The notes under the pieces: model-generated
Told to the model about the DNA's origin: nothing
The model's database searches: none
Seen by the model: the letters and a program-made list of their open reading frames with translations, nothing else
Made by a program: the position numbers and the translations under genes
DNA from: Athripsodes cinereus
Lineage: Eukaryota > Arthropoda > Insecta > Trichoptera > Leptoceridae
Direction of reading: 5' to 3'
Length of the DNA: 64,000 nucleotides
Assembly: GCA_947579605.1 (NCBI GenBank)
Contig: OX388311.1
Span: 26,972,951 to 27,036,950 of the forward strand
Part shown: positions 47,363-59,381 of the stretch, one piece after another
How positions within the stretch are numbered: the stretch's first letter is position 1
Layout of the letters: every line of letters starts with the position of its first letter

Positions 47363-48901
47363 TTTATTATGTTCATTATTTCAAATTCTTGAATGAATTT
47401 CATTTTTAAATACTGTGTCACGTGTTGCCGATACAAGTAATATTTTTAAAAAAAGTGGTAAAGTTTGCAAATTAAAATATACGGGATTTTCTGAAAGCTT
47501 TAATGAAATACTTGCGCAGAATATAAACTACAACACACTGTAAGTAAGTAAAAGGTTTTAGACTACAAAGGTGAATTAGCTGTTACAAACGCTAACAACC
47601 CAAGTATGTTTATTAATTCTTGGCTAATAATTTAGCAGTTAGGTACCTAGAACGAAACCATAGAGAATGAAATCAGTAAGCTGAATGTATAAATAATACC
47701 GCCTGCTTTGCTTTGTACGAAACAATATAACTTAAGAGTTAATAATAATGTGGAAACTAAGAGAAGAACAATCGAAAAGTTTTACAACTACGGAGGTTTC
47801 ACATTAGAAACTTTCGAAAAGAACCTACCTCTGCCAATAATACTATGTAAAGCTTCGATAGATATAAAAAATAATTTCTGCAACACCTTATATTCATTTA
47901 TATATTGTGTGTTAAATGACAGACTATCTTAAATTCTTAAATCGAAGAATAATAAAGTAAGAGCTATGAAAAAAACTCTGGCTTATAAGGCACTTGGAAT
48001 GTTACGAGAAATTTATTTTATTATCAACTCATTTACAAATTCTCATTATCACAGGCTTAGTTCTAAAAATAAAACTATACTCAGACATTTATAAAAAAAC
48101 TTTTTGGAATGTCGAACTAAATGAATAAAATCTTCCAACGATCATTTGATTATCAAAAATAAATTTCAACTTTCCAACAATCCCAAGACTTTGAGAGTAG
48201 TATAAAACTTGAAATGGGCAGATTGTACTCAGTTGAAAGTATATATATTATAGAAGGAGGAGTAAAATGATGATAAGAATGGTATTCAATATCGTATCAC
48301 TTTGTACTACTAAAGTTGGAATCCTTTTGTTTTACTTCGACAACTGGAATTTACGATATTCTCTATCATTTCTAGAATTGCTGGGAAGTGTTTTTAATTG
48401 CAAATTTGATAACGATTAAAATTTTAACTTACTCTGACACCCATCGGAAAGTTTTATGATGTGATATACGTCCTGACGTAAATTTTCTATTTTTTTTAAA
48501 TTTTGACACAATGTAGTGCCGGAAACATTATTCACTTACTAAGAATAGATGACTGTGGATACTACTCTATATCAAGACATCTAACGTCGTTTTTAAAACT
48601 ACGACAGATGACGCTTTACACATTAAAAATGAGAATTGTATGTGGAATGTGTAAAATTTTCAATGCACACATGAAAAATTGTCAATTGAACTGTGTATAC
48701 AACTTTCATAAATATCTAAGACATATTATGATAAGCGTGCTACTTAGGAATTGGAAATTAAAATTGTACTCTTACCCTCGTTTCGATTCATAAGCGTCGA
48801 AACTCTGTATCATGCATTCTAAAAGAAAGTTCACATACTCGTATGTATGTGTAATATTTACAACATACATACCTACCTAGTTAAAACCTTTTCAAAAAGG
48901 T

Positions 48902-48990
48902 TGACTGGGGATCTACACATTCGCCTTGTAAGCTAGGGGTCATGGGTTCCATTCTCGGAGTGAACAAAATGTTTATGGTCGTTTTCGGGG
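48902..48990 (+). mobile_element. tRNA-like SINE head, second type
   Basis: GACTGGGGATCTACACATTC, GCCTTGTAAGCTAGGGGTCA and TGGGTTCCATTCTCGGAGTG follow a tRNA layout: an A-box-like ATCTACACATTCGCC, an anticodon-arm-like CCTTGTAAGCTAGG, and a B-box-like GGTTCCATTCTC. The downstream body (GGTCGTTTTCGGGG) does not match SINE family B. It is a pseudogene-like head and not a tRNA gene, since no acceptor stem closes it. Confidence 0.55.
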
Positions 48991-49618
48991 TTGAATTGAT
49001 TGGAAGTATTCATCTAGAGTGGTTAAAATCCAATTTTATTCATTTTAATAATTCTTCTTTCATGTTGAATTCACTAACAAAATAATGATTCGTAAACAAA
49101 ATTTAATTATTAAATTCGTTATGTATTCATTTACTACATAAAATAACACATTTTAATAATACAATTTCCTTAAAGTCACTTTTTTCTCAGCGTTTGATAG
49201 CAATAATATATAGTTCAAAATAACATTAATATGAAGATAAATGCACATTATATTTTGACAATCGAGTATAAGGAGAGTTCGTATGTAGATCCTTGTATTA
49301 ATGCGAGAAGTACCTACAACCTAAATATTATAACATTGAGTACCTTCATGCAGAGGCGGTTGGAATGTCGGACGGTGAAATAAAAATTAGGTACGGTGAA
49401 ATAAAAAAAAATATGTTAATAGAGAAAACATTAAACTTTTCCCCTGGATTCTCATTCATTATAAAAAATAAAGAAGCATTATTCTGTTCAAGATCTTTGT
49501 TATGTTAATGGGGTGTGTTTTATGTACAGTGCTATTCTTTGTTTTTTTTTATTGGAATTTATGTTAGTTAAAAAAATATACTTATCACTCCAATCACGGC
49601 ATTCATTTGAACTTCATT

Positions 49619-49818
49619 TAAAAAAGCTTCCGGATTGTCTTCTAGACACCAATAAAAGTTAGATATTCAGGATGAGTGGCATTTCTCAACGCTGAATTGT
49701 AGGTGTCAATTGTCTCATACGTGACGTTTTACGAATACCCGTCTTTCACAGAACACTCGAAACTTACAGCAAAACCTATTCTTTGCCGGTAACGAGCCGG
49801 AGATTCCACGAAACTACA
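49619..49818 (-). repeat. Family A repeat, 5' and middle, reverse
   Basis: The plus strand reads TATTCAGGATGAGTGGCATT, CAACGCTGAATTGTAGGTGT, CAATTGTCTCATACGTGACG, TTTTACGAATACCCGTCTTT, CACAGAACACTCGAAACTTA, TTCTTTGCCGGTAACGAGCC, and GGAGATTCCACG. This covers the 5' two-thirds of the family well; the CTACCCCACTT end is missing. Confidence 0.75.
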
Positions 49819-50819
49819 ATAAATATATTTATTGAATTCATAAAAGGATTAACGCTCCCATGGAGGAACCACCGCTGCCTACAAGGATGTATGTTTGGAA
49901 ATGGAAATGTTTGATAGAGAAGAAGGGTAGAGCAGAGTATGTACGAGTATAAATGTAGGTAGGTAATATAATTTCATATTAATTGAAACATTTCTACTTG
50001 ATTTGTCGCATTACATTAGCGTTGTAATTATTATTATTATCGGCATCGTACGAAATATAATATAATCATCTTGCATAATTACATCATAAATATTTGAACA
50101 TAAAATATATATACTTAATATTAATTAATTAATTTATTTATTATTACAATATACGGCGTGAGCCTTTTACATGTATAAAATATAATTACAGAAAATGCAT
50201 GACAGACAGTACGTTCAATCAAGACAAGGAGCAACTATGAAAAAAGGACAATACACAATATAAAAAACAGTATGATAAATATAATACATATAAACCATTC
50301 AATATTTTTTTTTTAAATTAATTGATAAAAGACAAAACTAGCAATAAATCATCAAAATTGGGAAATTCAACATAAAATTTAAGATTATTAAAATATATAA
50401 TTATAAAATATTTAACATCACAAACAAATAATCAATACAGATAGAGATCAATAAACAATGAATTTAAGACCTATTAACAAGAAGAAATCAACATAAAATA
50501 GAAATAATTTAACAAAACATAATAAGCAGGTAGTCAATATAAATAGGTTAAAATAGGCAAACAGATAATTAATTAATATCAAAGGTAGAGATAAATTTCA
50601 TATAAGTAATTCAATAATTTAAAATAATATATTAGGTAAAAAACCGTTCTAATAAAATCATATAATGTATAAGATAAAAATATAAATAAATACATTAAAA
50701 AGAAATACATAAATCTAATAATAAACTGAAACGAAAGCAAAGCGTGAAGCCCTCGACAAAGAATAGATCACAAACTCTATTCCGTATTTTTCCAGGTATT
50801 CAAAAATATATTATACTAA

Positions 50820-50852
50820 GAAAGACGTCTCTCTCAATAATAATCAATGAAG
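50820..50852 (+). repeat. Family C fragment
   Basis: AAAGACGTCTCTCTCAATAA and TAATCAATGAAG match the start of family C. The reverse transcriptase remnant opens immediately downstream. Confidence 0.5.
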
Positions 50853-51758
50853 TTTCATTATAAAATTCCACTACCTAAACACCGACACAATGAATTGACT
50901 TATAACATGATTCGATATGCCGACGATATAACACTGCTCGCAAACTTCGAGATGGAGCTGAACGAAGCCTTAGGAAAAATGGAAAGTATACTGCTGTCAA
51001 AGTACAACATGAATATAAATAAAGACAAAACAAAATGTATGGTCGTTTGAAGGGATGAAGCGACTGCGAACATTGCCATAAATGGAGTGAGCATCAAAGA
51101 AGTAAAAGAGTTCGTGTACTTGGGCAGCAGAATAAACCAGGACGGACGCTCCACATCAGAAATTGTGAGCAGAATAAACCAGGCACTAATTGCCTTTAAC
51201 AAAATATTGGAATCCCCTAATATTGATTTAAGCGTGAGGAAGAATCTTACTAAAGCCTTTGTGTGGAGCATTTTGCTATATGGGTGCGAGACGTGGACCA
51301 TCAGCAAAAGTGAAAGCGGACGGTTAGCGGCATTTGAAATGTGGTGCTACGAGTATAGACGCATGCTGAAGATTCATTGTTCGGAACACGTCGAAAACGA
51401 AGAAGTGTCAACCAGGGTTGGCGAAAAAAGGCAACTCCTCAAAAGAATCTGCCAACAACGAGCTAACTGGATTGCCCACAACATCAGGCACCCAGGACTG
51501 CTCATCGCAATCGCAGAGGGTAGGACCGAGGGCACAAATGGCAGAGGCCGACCGAGAGACGCCTATATGGACCAACTGAAGAGGAACATGAGCTGTGGCT
51601 CATACATGGAGTTGAAGAGACTGGCTGAGAATAGGGAGGAGTGGAGAAGAAAGTCCAAACTCGTTGCAGACCAATCCAATGGACTGTTACTCATATATAT
51701 AATTATACAAAACGATTTTTTTTTTTGCCACATAATACGAATAGGTTTTTTTGTATAA
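50847..51758 (+). pseudogene. Non-LTR reverse transcriptase, C-terminal half, broken
   Basis: Two frames in the same phase (50847-51050 and 51087-51758) form one reading frame interrupted by a TGA at 51048-51050. The first part carries the catalytic box YADDITLLANFEMELNEAL, the YxDD motif of reverse transcriptase palm motif C, then KYNMNINKDKTKCMVV. After the stop come FVYLGSRINQDGRS, ILLYGCETWTISK, AAFEMWCYEYRRMLKI, a QRANWIAHNIRHPGL block, GRGRPRDAYMDQLKRN, and REEWRRKSKLVADQSNGLL. This is the thumb and C-terminal region of an insect endonuclease-reverse transcriptase of the RTE-related kind; clade not certain. Endonuclease and palm motifs A and B are absent, so it is 5'-truncated and inactive. 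The last residues (from LIYIII on) are low-complexity read-through. Confidence 0.85.
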
Positions 51759-51759
51759 T

Positions 51760-51805
51760 GGACGTCCATATTCAATATATTTTTGTATATTGAATATGGA
51801 CGTCC
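51760..51805. repeat. Perfect 20-bp hairpin
   Basis: GGACGTCCATATTCAATATA (51760-51779) and TATATTGAATATGGACGTCC (51786-51805) are exact reverse complements around a 6-nt loop. A further GTCCATAT follows at once (51806 on), so part of the arm is repeated. It lies just after the end of the reverse transcriptase frame, with a T run in between. Confidence 0.75.
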
Positions 51806-51814
51806 GTCCATATC

Positions 51815-53695
51815 CGATTGAAAATTATTCATTATTATATACAAGGACAGATTATTCAATCATTTAAATTTATTCACTACAACAGAGTTTAAATATTGGT
51901 AGTATGTTAAAAATGACTGACAGTAGTAATTAAGAAAGACAACATAAAATATTATTAAAAAAGTTGTTCGCTGTCTCTCTAAGTCCACTTTAATCGAGTT
52001 CTAAGAGACACGTGTCATGGTTCCTTTGTCATTTATTACAGAATTAGGTACTTAAAATTCCAAAGAATAATCTGAGAATTTAATCTTTGTTAATGTCCAT
52101 CATTTCTACTTTTAATCTTCCTGAAACGTCGAGGAGAAAAATAAATTAAAAAGGATACGAAAATATCTGAATAATAATATAAAATACACTTACATTAAAA
52201 ATATACATTATCACATTTTATGAGTACCTCTTATTTCATAAAGTTGATAAGGTAAAGAATGTTTTTGTAATAAGTAGGTACCTACTATAAAGTGATTACA
52301 GAATGGTTTATGTGTTGCTTGCAACTCTCCTCATTATCCCGTAAGTTAGCCGTGCAAGTAAATTAACTTTACTTTTTGTTTTACGGGAATTTCGGATTTA
52401 TTCAAATTGTTCTTTAAAGTGTAAAAGAAAAGACTTAATTGAAATAAAATCCTCAAGGGTATTAATACCTCATTATGTGCGCGGTGCCGATGGGAAAAGA
52501 AATTTAAAAAACCAAGTAGCCGGAATAACAAAATATTCTCTCTTTCTCTCTGTGGACCATTCTCTCTGAAAACATACAAATCGACTGTTGTAATTCCACT
52601 GTGATGGTTTATTGGGTGAAATTTGAAATGCAAAATTATTTTAGCAAAGTGCTACGTAAAATACGACAATAAAGGCGCACGATGTGCGGGAGGGATGGAG
52701 AGAATATTAGCATAACGCTTTCTAAATTAGTGTCTAGTGAAAATTTGGCAAAGCCTATATTCCTTCCTTTCAACTGTGACAACTGAAATTCTTCACTGTC
52801 AAGAACAAAAACGGCAATTTGATTTATTTTGCGGAGTAAATTAGTCGCGTGGTTCAGATATAACGAAGATACATTACTACTTGTGAACCGCTCAAAGAGA
52901 ATTCTGATGAACGAAACGTGAAAAATAGTCGTCTTCAAGGGATCAACAACTATATGAACTTTTAGTTAAAAACAGGTTGTGCAGAGAAATTGATGACTTG
53001 TACAAATCAAAACGTCATATATGTAGACGCATGAAAAGTAACAGAATAAATCAAATATTGTATGAAACATATTGGTTATCATCGTAAACAAAAGTATCAT
53101 ATTTATAGAGCACAATAAATTGGAAATAAGTAATGCAATTGCGGTAGCAATAACACATTAAGATAATAACTGTAGCATGTAAATATAGATTGGTAATAAA
53201 ATGCAATAAATTGATGAATGAACTCACGAGATCAATGAATCGCCTTTGGGACACAGACAACAAGAATATTGTCTATATTACTACACAGACAATTGCCATA
53301 AAATAACTGCATTAATTATTTATTGATCACTGCATTGAAATGGTGCATTTTATTTGCTTTGGCCTAAATCCGGCAGTAAAATTTTATATCATTCCAGATC
53401 TTATACGGAAAAGATGTTTGAAAATAGTACGTGTAACGATTCATACGCATTCGTTCTTTACAATGTGAATAATCAGCGCAAAAGCGAAGCAATTTAGAAT
53501 TAATAGATATTTATCTATATTGACAATCCAGCAATCCCGACCAGGATTTTTTTTAACGATGTTCTAAAATTTATCTAGAGTTACTAAGGGTGTGTAAATA
53601 ATTTAGAGTACTATATGGTATTTAGCGACAAATGAGGTTTCTATTCATTAAAATATAATGTATTTGTGATAGATGACTGATTACTGTAAAGAATA
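51815..53695. other. Gene-free AT-rich stretch
   Basis: Several minus frames (52346-52633, 52636-52938, 53051-53263) are not recognisable. Confidence 0.4.
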
Positions 53696-53701
53696 ATAAG
53701 T

Positions 53702-53905
53702 CCGAGAACCACGTGGCTTGATCACATGGATCAAATTCTCAAGGACGGCCGCGTGTTGAGTAAGAGGAATCGACGTGCGTGTATGAGAAACTGTATGAAT
53801 GTGGAGGAAGCGAAGGAAGTGTGTAAAGATAGATCTGTGTGGCGTTCCGTTCTCTCTGCCTACCCCACTTGGGATACGGCGTGAGGGTATAGTATAGTAT
53901 AGAAT
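53702..53905 (+). pseudogene. RTE-like non-LTR retrotransposon 3' end
   Basis: Sixty codons in frame from 53702 to a TGA at 53882-53884 read PRTTWLDHMDQILKDGRVLS, RNRRACMRNCMNVEEAKEVC, KDRSVWRSVLSAYPTWDTA. It is the same family as the copy at 28895-29482, about 65% identical over the shared blocks by eye, and here the SAYP terminus is intact with no internal stop. After the stop comes GAGGGTATAGTATAGTATAG, the family's terminal block plus a (TATAG)n tail. The insertion is cut off just after the GRPR motif, so only the last few percent of the element remains. Overlapping minus frames (53681-54029) are shadows. Confidence 0.8.
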
Positions 53906-53909
53906 AATA

Positions 53910-56670
53910 ATTTGTAAAGAGGAAGATGTAATAAGCACTCACAATTAGAACACGGATGCAAGATATTTGAAAAAAATATAATTGTATTAAATTGCGCCAT
54001 TTTTTTAAGTAAAAGTTCTCAAAGAACAAATAATTGTGCTGTGTGAATACTCAAAAGTTTATTTAAAGACTTTCAACAAATGAATGAATCATACAATTGT
54101 TTTGTTTACAACAAGTTGTAGGTAGTATTAAATCAGAAGATAAAAGAAACATTATGTCGTAGAACACACAGCAAAGCTTTTAAAGAGACAACGCTCTACT
54201 ACATAGTGTCGAGTGCTGAGTACGGATGCGATGCTATGCGGTGATTTATCCTTGACATTCTTAGTTTTACGATCTGGATAACAAAGGAAACTGTAATCAA
54301 GTAACTCGCCAACAATACGCTTCGTTAGGATTCAATTAAATTAATACGTAACAAGAACGTTTGTAAACTCTATTAAATATTATACTAACACGTACATTTA
54401 CTATGATTTGTATTCATGGAAATTAAAATAACGACTTCTTTATATATAATGGCGACGATCATTTTTGCTTTTGAATATTCGTAATTTATTATTGTACGAG
54501 TGGCTAAACAATCTAATAAAACGAATAAATTAAACAGAATTATTATTATTATTACAAACTTTGTACGTGACTGAGACGAAACAAGTGAATCGATTTCAAT
54601 TTCAACTGAAGGAAACAATGTACTTATCAACGAAATTAGCACAGCCAAACATATTTATTCAGAAAGACCTGTACAAGAATGATTGCGATGTTGAGTAACA
54701 AAAAACATTCGTTATATTAACAAAAATGGAAAAACAACGGTAATATTTATTTATTTACTTTATTGCTCACTGCTAGGTATAAACAAGATAAATCAGTTCA
54801 CAATACTACAAAAATACACTTACAAATAAATAATTCTATTATATTATGAATTTTTTGACACAATTGGATGTCGGGAACTGGATTTTTTACTTACTAGAAG
54901 TGTAGATGTCAAACATATTTTGAGCTACTCCAGATCAATCATTCCAATTGATCACACTCATCCATAGTTTAGTCTGAATTCATAGGAATTCTATTATACT
55001 TGAGTTCGAATGCCGTTTAGTGATCACTATCGAATAACACATTTAGGAAATATCGTATGTACATATTTATGCAGTATCGTGATAAAGCATAAGTTGTGAA
55101 AATAAACAGAAAGAGTTATCAGTGTGTATTTTATGAAGGAATTAAACAGATAACTGTTTTCTCCATTTTGTAGTATTATGCAGTATATATAGTTTCTCAG
55201 TTGTATGGTGTTTGCAGTCAAGCATTTAAATTACGTATATAATATATAGCGGTAGATATTAGTCGAACTTTCAAATAGTCCGATAATTCATTAGATAGCT
55301 AATATAATATCTGGATACTAAGAAATTAAGTTGCCGAATATAGCAGTAACGAGAAAGTACTTACGAAATTTACGATGTTGCCTGTTGTTCAAAGTTTCTT
55401 AAGTTCAGCGTATAATAACCACCGTTTCAAACTAGAAACAAAGTTTGCACAGTGGGATGGAGACGCAATTCTCTCTTCAGTGTGTCACGTGGAAAATAGA
55501 AGATAAGAGAGGAAAACAAAGGTGATGGAATTGAAAACTAATCTCAGCTTTACCAAATACTCTCACTAATCTGCGCAAACATTCGAGGAAAAATGCCCCA
55601 AGGAAAATACACAGAATCAAAAGAGATCGAAGAAAATGTATTGAGTACTAAGAGTACAAACACATTTACAAGTGCGTCCTTACTACCAACTAGGTACACA
55701 TATCTGAATGAGGTTTTATATAATATATCTACTAGTAGTGTATGTGGAGAATTGTAAGAAATCTCTCTTATTTCAATGCAAATATAAAGTATCTTGAATT
55801 CTCTAAGACATGCCTTGATATTTATTATGAATTGCTTAAACTTTAGATGCAATACTTACGTATGTAGCTTTTGTAAGTACAAGTTGTTTCTGCTTAAGTT
55901 GCAACATGTGTGTTATTGCTAATGCAATGCGGGGTTGAGTGTAGGATACGTGTATGTATTATAATATGGGCATTTATAGAAAACAAAACAAGTCTAGGGA
56001 TGTACGCTCACGGTTGAGATTACCCCTGGTAAAATGTAGGTATTGCTACAGCCAGCGGTAATAGTAAGCAAATATTATACCCGTAGATCGAGAGATAACC
56101 GGAAAATACATTACCAACCCGAGGCAATCATTTCATTTGAATATTTTCTTGTGCTTTCTTTTCCACTTACGTGGAACTGCGGGTAATATAGTAAACACAA
56201 GAGAGATAATGGGACAAGCGAACTGGGACAAATTTACTTAATCAAGAATTGAATAAATCATAATATTACGTAATAAAATAAATTGCATCGCATAAATTAC
56301 GAATAAACGTTGCATACCTAAATGGTCTCATCCACTCTATGCAACATCTTCAACAGAAGGCGAACAATATTATTAAGCATCCACTTTGTATACTTCCTGC
56401 ATCTTACTACTACATAGTTTAAACTTTAATAAATCACCTGAAGTCTCAGTATTATTACACACATAAATTAATTTAGTTTTAAACTAAATATACCTATACA
56501 TTGTTCGGGTGAACCGGTAAACAACAAACACTAAGAGCATTGTAATATTATGCACACATAATTCCTGTTTTAATATACTTCGACTTGGTTTTGTATGTAG
56601 AAAGAAACGTGGAAGTAAAATATACTAATTATTATTTCTTTTATTATTCTAGAAAAATTCGCTCTATGAA
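53910..56670. other. Gene-free AT-rich stretch
   Basis: An ATT microsatellite lies near 54538-54555. The minus frames at 54385-54648, 55027-55221 and 55550-55852 are not recognisable. Confidence 0.4.
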
Positions 56671-56676
56671 TAATAA

Positions 56677-56723
56677 CTTCAACTGATGATGCCAAGTAGA
56701 AGCCTTGGCGAAAACGTTTGAGG
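56677..56723 (+). ncRNA. Hammerhead ribozyme-like motif
   Basis: Helix I 5' strand CTTC (56677-56680) plus two unpaired A; core CTGATGA (56683-56689); T; helix II GCCAAG/CTTGGC, six perfect pairs around a 7-nt loop; GAAA (56710-56713); self-complementary ACGT; TT as the cleavage dinucleotide; GAGG (56720-56723) pairing with CTTC through one G-U. The core is complete and the layout is the same as in the other copies. The AA bulge between helix I and the core is unusual and may weaken activity. Confidence 0.7.
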
Positions 56724-56724
56724 T

Positions 56725-58800
56725 GAATAAATTTAATTTGGAAATTATACAGTGTTTTAAAATCATTTTAATAATAATAACTTCGTTAAAAAAGTAAAAA
56801 GTACAGTCATGCGATATAAATAGAAAGAAATCAGAATACTGCGATAAACTACTATTTGTGACATGATTATAATAATATGATACCTGTATCAACTAAGAGA
56901 TACATACTCGGGAAAAAAAATATTTTACGAAAACTTGTCAGGGAATGATTGCAGCAGAAGTGTTGTTTAATATTCACCTGAAATTCTGCGTTTTTCATTT
57001 TTTTCTTATGTACTTCATTTGTTTTTGCTGCATGGTTTTATGTCTCCGAAAAACAATAAATAGATTTATGTAAACAGTAAATGTATTTATAATATTAAGA
57101 TAATTTTAATATATAGATTCCAATGCCAAGTCCAATGAGTATGAGATTTTAAGCGAGGAAAAAGTAAGTAACGTTAAACTAGTACTAGACTAACTAATAA
57201 AAAAAGAAGATATTTAATGACAAAAGATCACAATGTAAAAATAAAATTTAAAAAATCGCGATATGAAAATTTGCATTTCATTGAAGACTTGAGGTGGTTA
57301 TAATAATAATAACAATAATCTGTTTAATAATTCTGTAGGGAGGATTAAGTGAGGCGATGGGCAATAACGGATATTATAAAAACCATATAATTGCCCATTA
57401 AAAGTTGGACTGTGTATCCCCAGCCATACCTCCATACAGTCTGGTTTACTTACAATCCGTACACTTATTCTGCTCTGTACTATTGGCACTATTATGTACG
57501 TATAAACAGCCGTAATCACTAATACAGAATGTCGGTTATTCCAGCTGTTATCCCTGTCTAAGTTATAAAGAAATGAGCGTTGTTCCAACTTTATCATAAC
57601 GTTTTTTTGTTAAAATAAGAAACAAAAATGGTACATAAAACTTTTACTATTTTTAATAATAAAAGTAGGTATGTAGTTACCTGTATTCGTCTTACAAACT
57701 CAATATCAACCTCAAAGTCTTACTACATGTCGTGTTGTTAGTTAAATACTATGAATAAATTCAGACTCATTTTACAATTTTTCATTTGTTTGATTAATCA
57801 AGTCAATTTCAATTTTCTTGTACCTACTATGGTTATAATTTAATGCCAACATGTTCGAAAGGGACACATTTCAACTAATTGCTATCTACCGTAGTACGGT
57901 TTCTTTTTTCATAGGAATTCAGACCATATCGCCACGGCGGAAAGCATATTTTTGCTTGTTTTGGAAAAAGTGCACATTCTTGTCAAATGTTTTTGTCTAA
58001 GGTAGACTATGCGCGACTAAATAATTTAGTTATATAGTAATAATTATTATTATCAAGTTGTTGTATTCATAAAAAAACAATTTCCATTTAAAAAATTCAA
58101 AAACGATACAGAACAAAAATAAATATTGATAAAAGAAAGAACAGCATGATACTGAGTAGGACCCTATAAAACAATTTGTTTCGTGAATAAGGATTCGATT
58201 TAACCACGGATAAAAAATGGTTTTGTTAAAAGGGTTTTTTTTTTTATTATGGTTATATCAGGATTAATTAAGGCGTGCATAGTTAAGCAGGTATAAATAT
58301 GCATTTTCTTTATGAGTATGACATAGATTAAATTACATTTACTATATAGGTGCTCACTTAAACCATGTCGTTTCTTCCTATTAGATTATTTTAATTGCCG
58401 TGAAGTCTATTTTTTGCTCGATTTAATGCGCAATCGGTGGCAGCGCTAGTAGTTAGTAGAGTAGCGACTAAATTGAATTCTTCGATAATGCATTATTTAG
58501 GATACCCACGAGAACATCGTGTTGGCATTTTCCGAACAGAAGAATTTAATGTTTAAATTAACATATTTTTATTGTACGAGAAAGAAACAATTTTGTCATC
58601 TTTAAGAAAGAATAACCATTGCTTTCAATCTGTATTTAAGATTTGATAATGTTGATCAAAAGATATACCATAGTCTAGAAAAGCATCACTGTTTAAATGT
58701 AAAAGATTTTACGTTTAACAAAGAAGTAAGTATATTCTGCACGATTGCATTGTATTGGAAGTCGCGCTCTTGTTATTATTCACTGCAAAGTTCACTACTA
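56725..58800. other. Gene-free stretch
   Basis: A moderately GC-richer patch at 57340-57480, crossed by a 99-codon minus frame, is unexplained. Nothing else is supported. Confidence 0.4.
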
Positions 58801-58804
58801 TTAA

Positions 58805-58828
58805 GGTAACGGCACCAGTGGTTGACAC
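58805..58828 (+). repeat. Left terminal inverted repeat
   Basis: It begins GGTAACGGCACCAGTGGTTG and continues ACAC. It matches the right end in reverse at 21 of 24 positions and contains the first copy of the CCAGTAGTTGACA-type motif (as CCAGTGGTTGACA). Confidence 0.85.
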
Positions 58829-59004
58829 GTTAAGCAGCTATTTTCAACATAAAACTCCATAACATATTTACACTGATGAATACTATGATATTGTATATAT
58901 TTTCTGAAACCTTTGTCTTTCTTCTAAATAACTGTATAATTAAATGTTAAATTAAACATTTATTATAATAAAAAAAACCCTCCTACAATTATGGTCTAAA
59001 ATTG

Positions 59005-59076
59005 CACCAGTAGTTGACACCAGCAAAAATGCTAGTCCCCAGTAGTTGAGATGATCTTTACCCAGTAGTTGACACA
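59005..59076 (+). repeat. Left subterminal motif cluster
   Basis: Three direct copies: CACCAGTAGTTGACACC (59005), CCCCAGTAGTTGAGA (59037) and CCCAGTAGTTGACACA (59061). Repeated short motifs inside the ends are typical transposase binding sites; that role is inferred. Confidence 0.75.
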
Positions 59077-59381
59077 CTGATATAAAAATAAAAATGCAGT
59101 TTTTTGTTTGTTTAAACAATTTATTATATTCTTTAGAGTGATACTTTATAAAAAAATCCAAATATTAATTAATGAAAAAATATATTTTTAGTACCTAAGC
59201 AAAAATATGAAAAAAATACAATATTTAGTACCTAACAAAATGAATGTAAAACTTGCAATGGGTAGATGAAAATAACAATTAAATAACTTTAAATTATAAG
59301 GGTACCAATAAGTGCCTAATGATAAAAAGGTAATAGCATAATATCTACTTAACAGGCTTGAGATTTGACAACAAAAAAATC

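Noticed and set aside
50900..51307. 135-codon minus-strand frame
   Set aside because: It is antisense to the reverse transcriptase remnant, which has the YADD box on the plus strand.
54997..55012. GAGTTCGAATGCC resembling a Pol III B box
   Set aside because: No A box or tRNA-like fold upstream and no repeat copies in the window.
58876..58912. CTGATGA inside the transposon with GAAA some distance downstream
   Set aside because: No helix II pairing between the core halves and no helix I.
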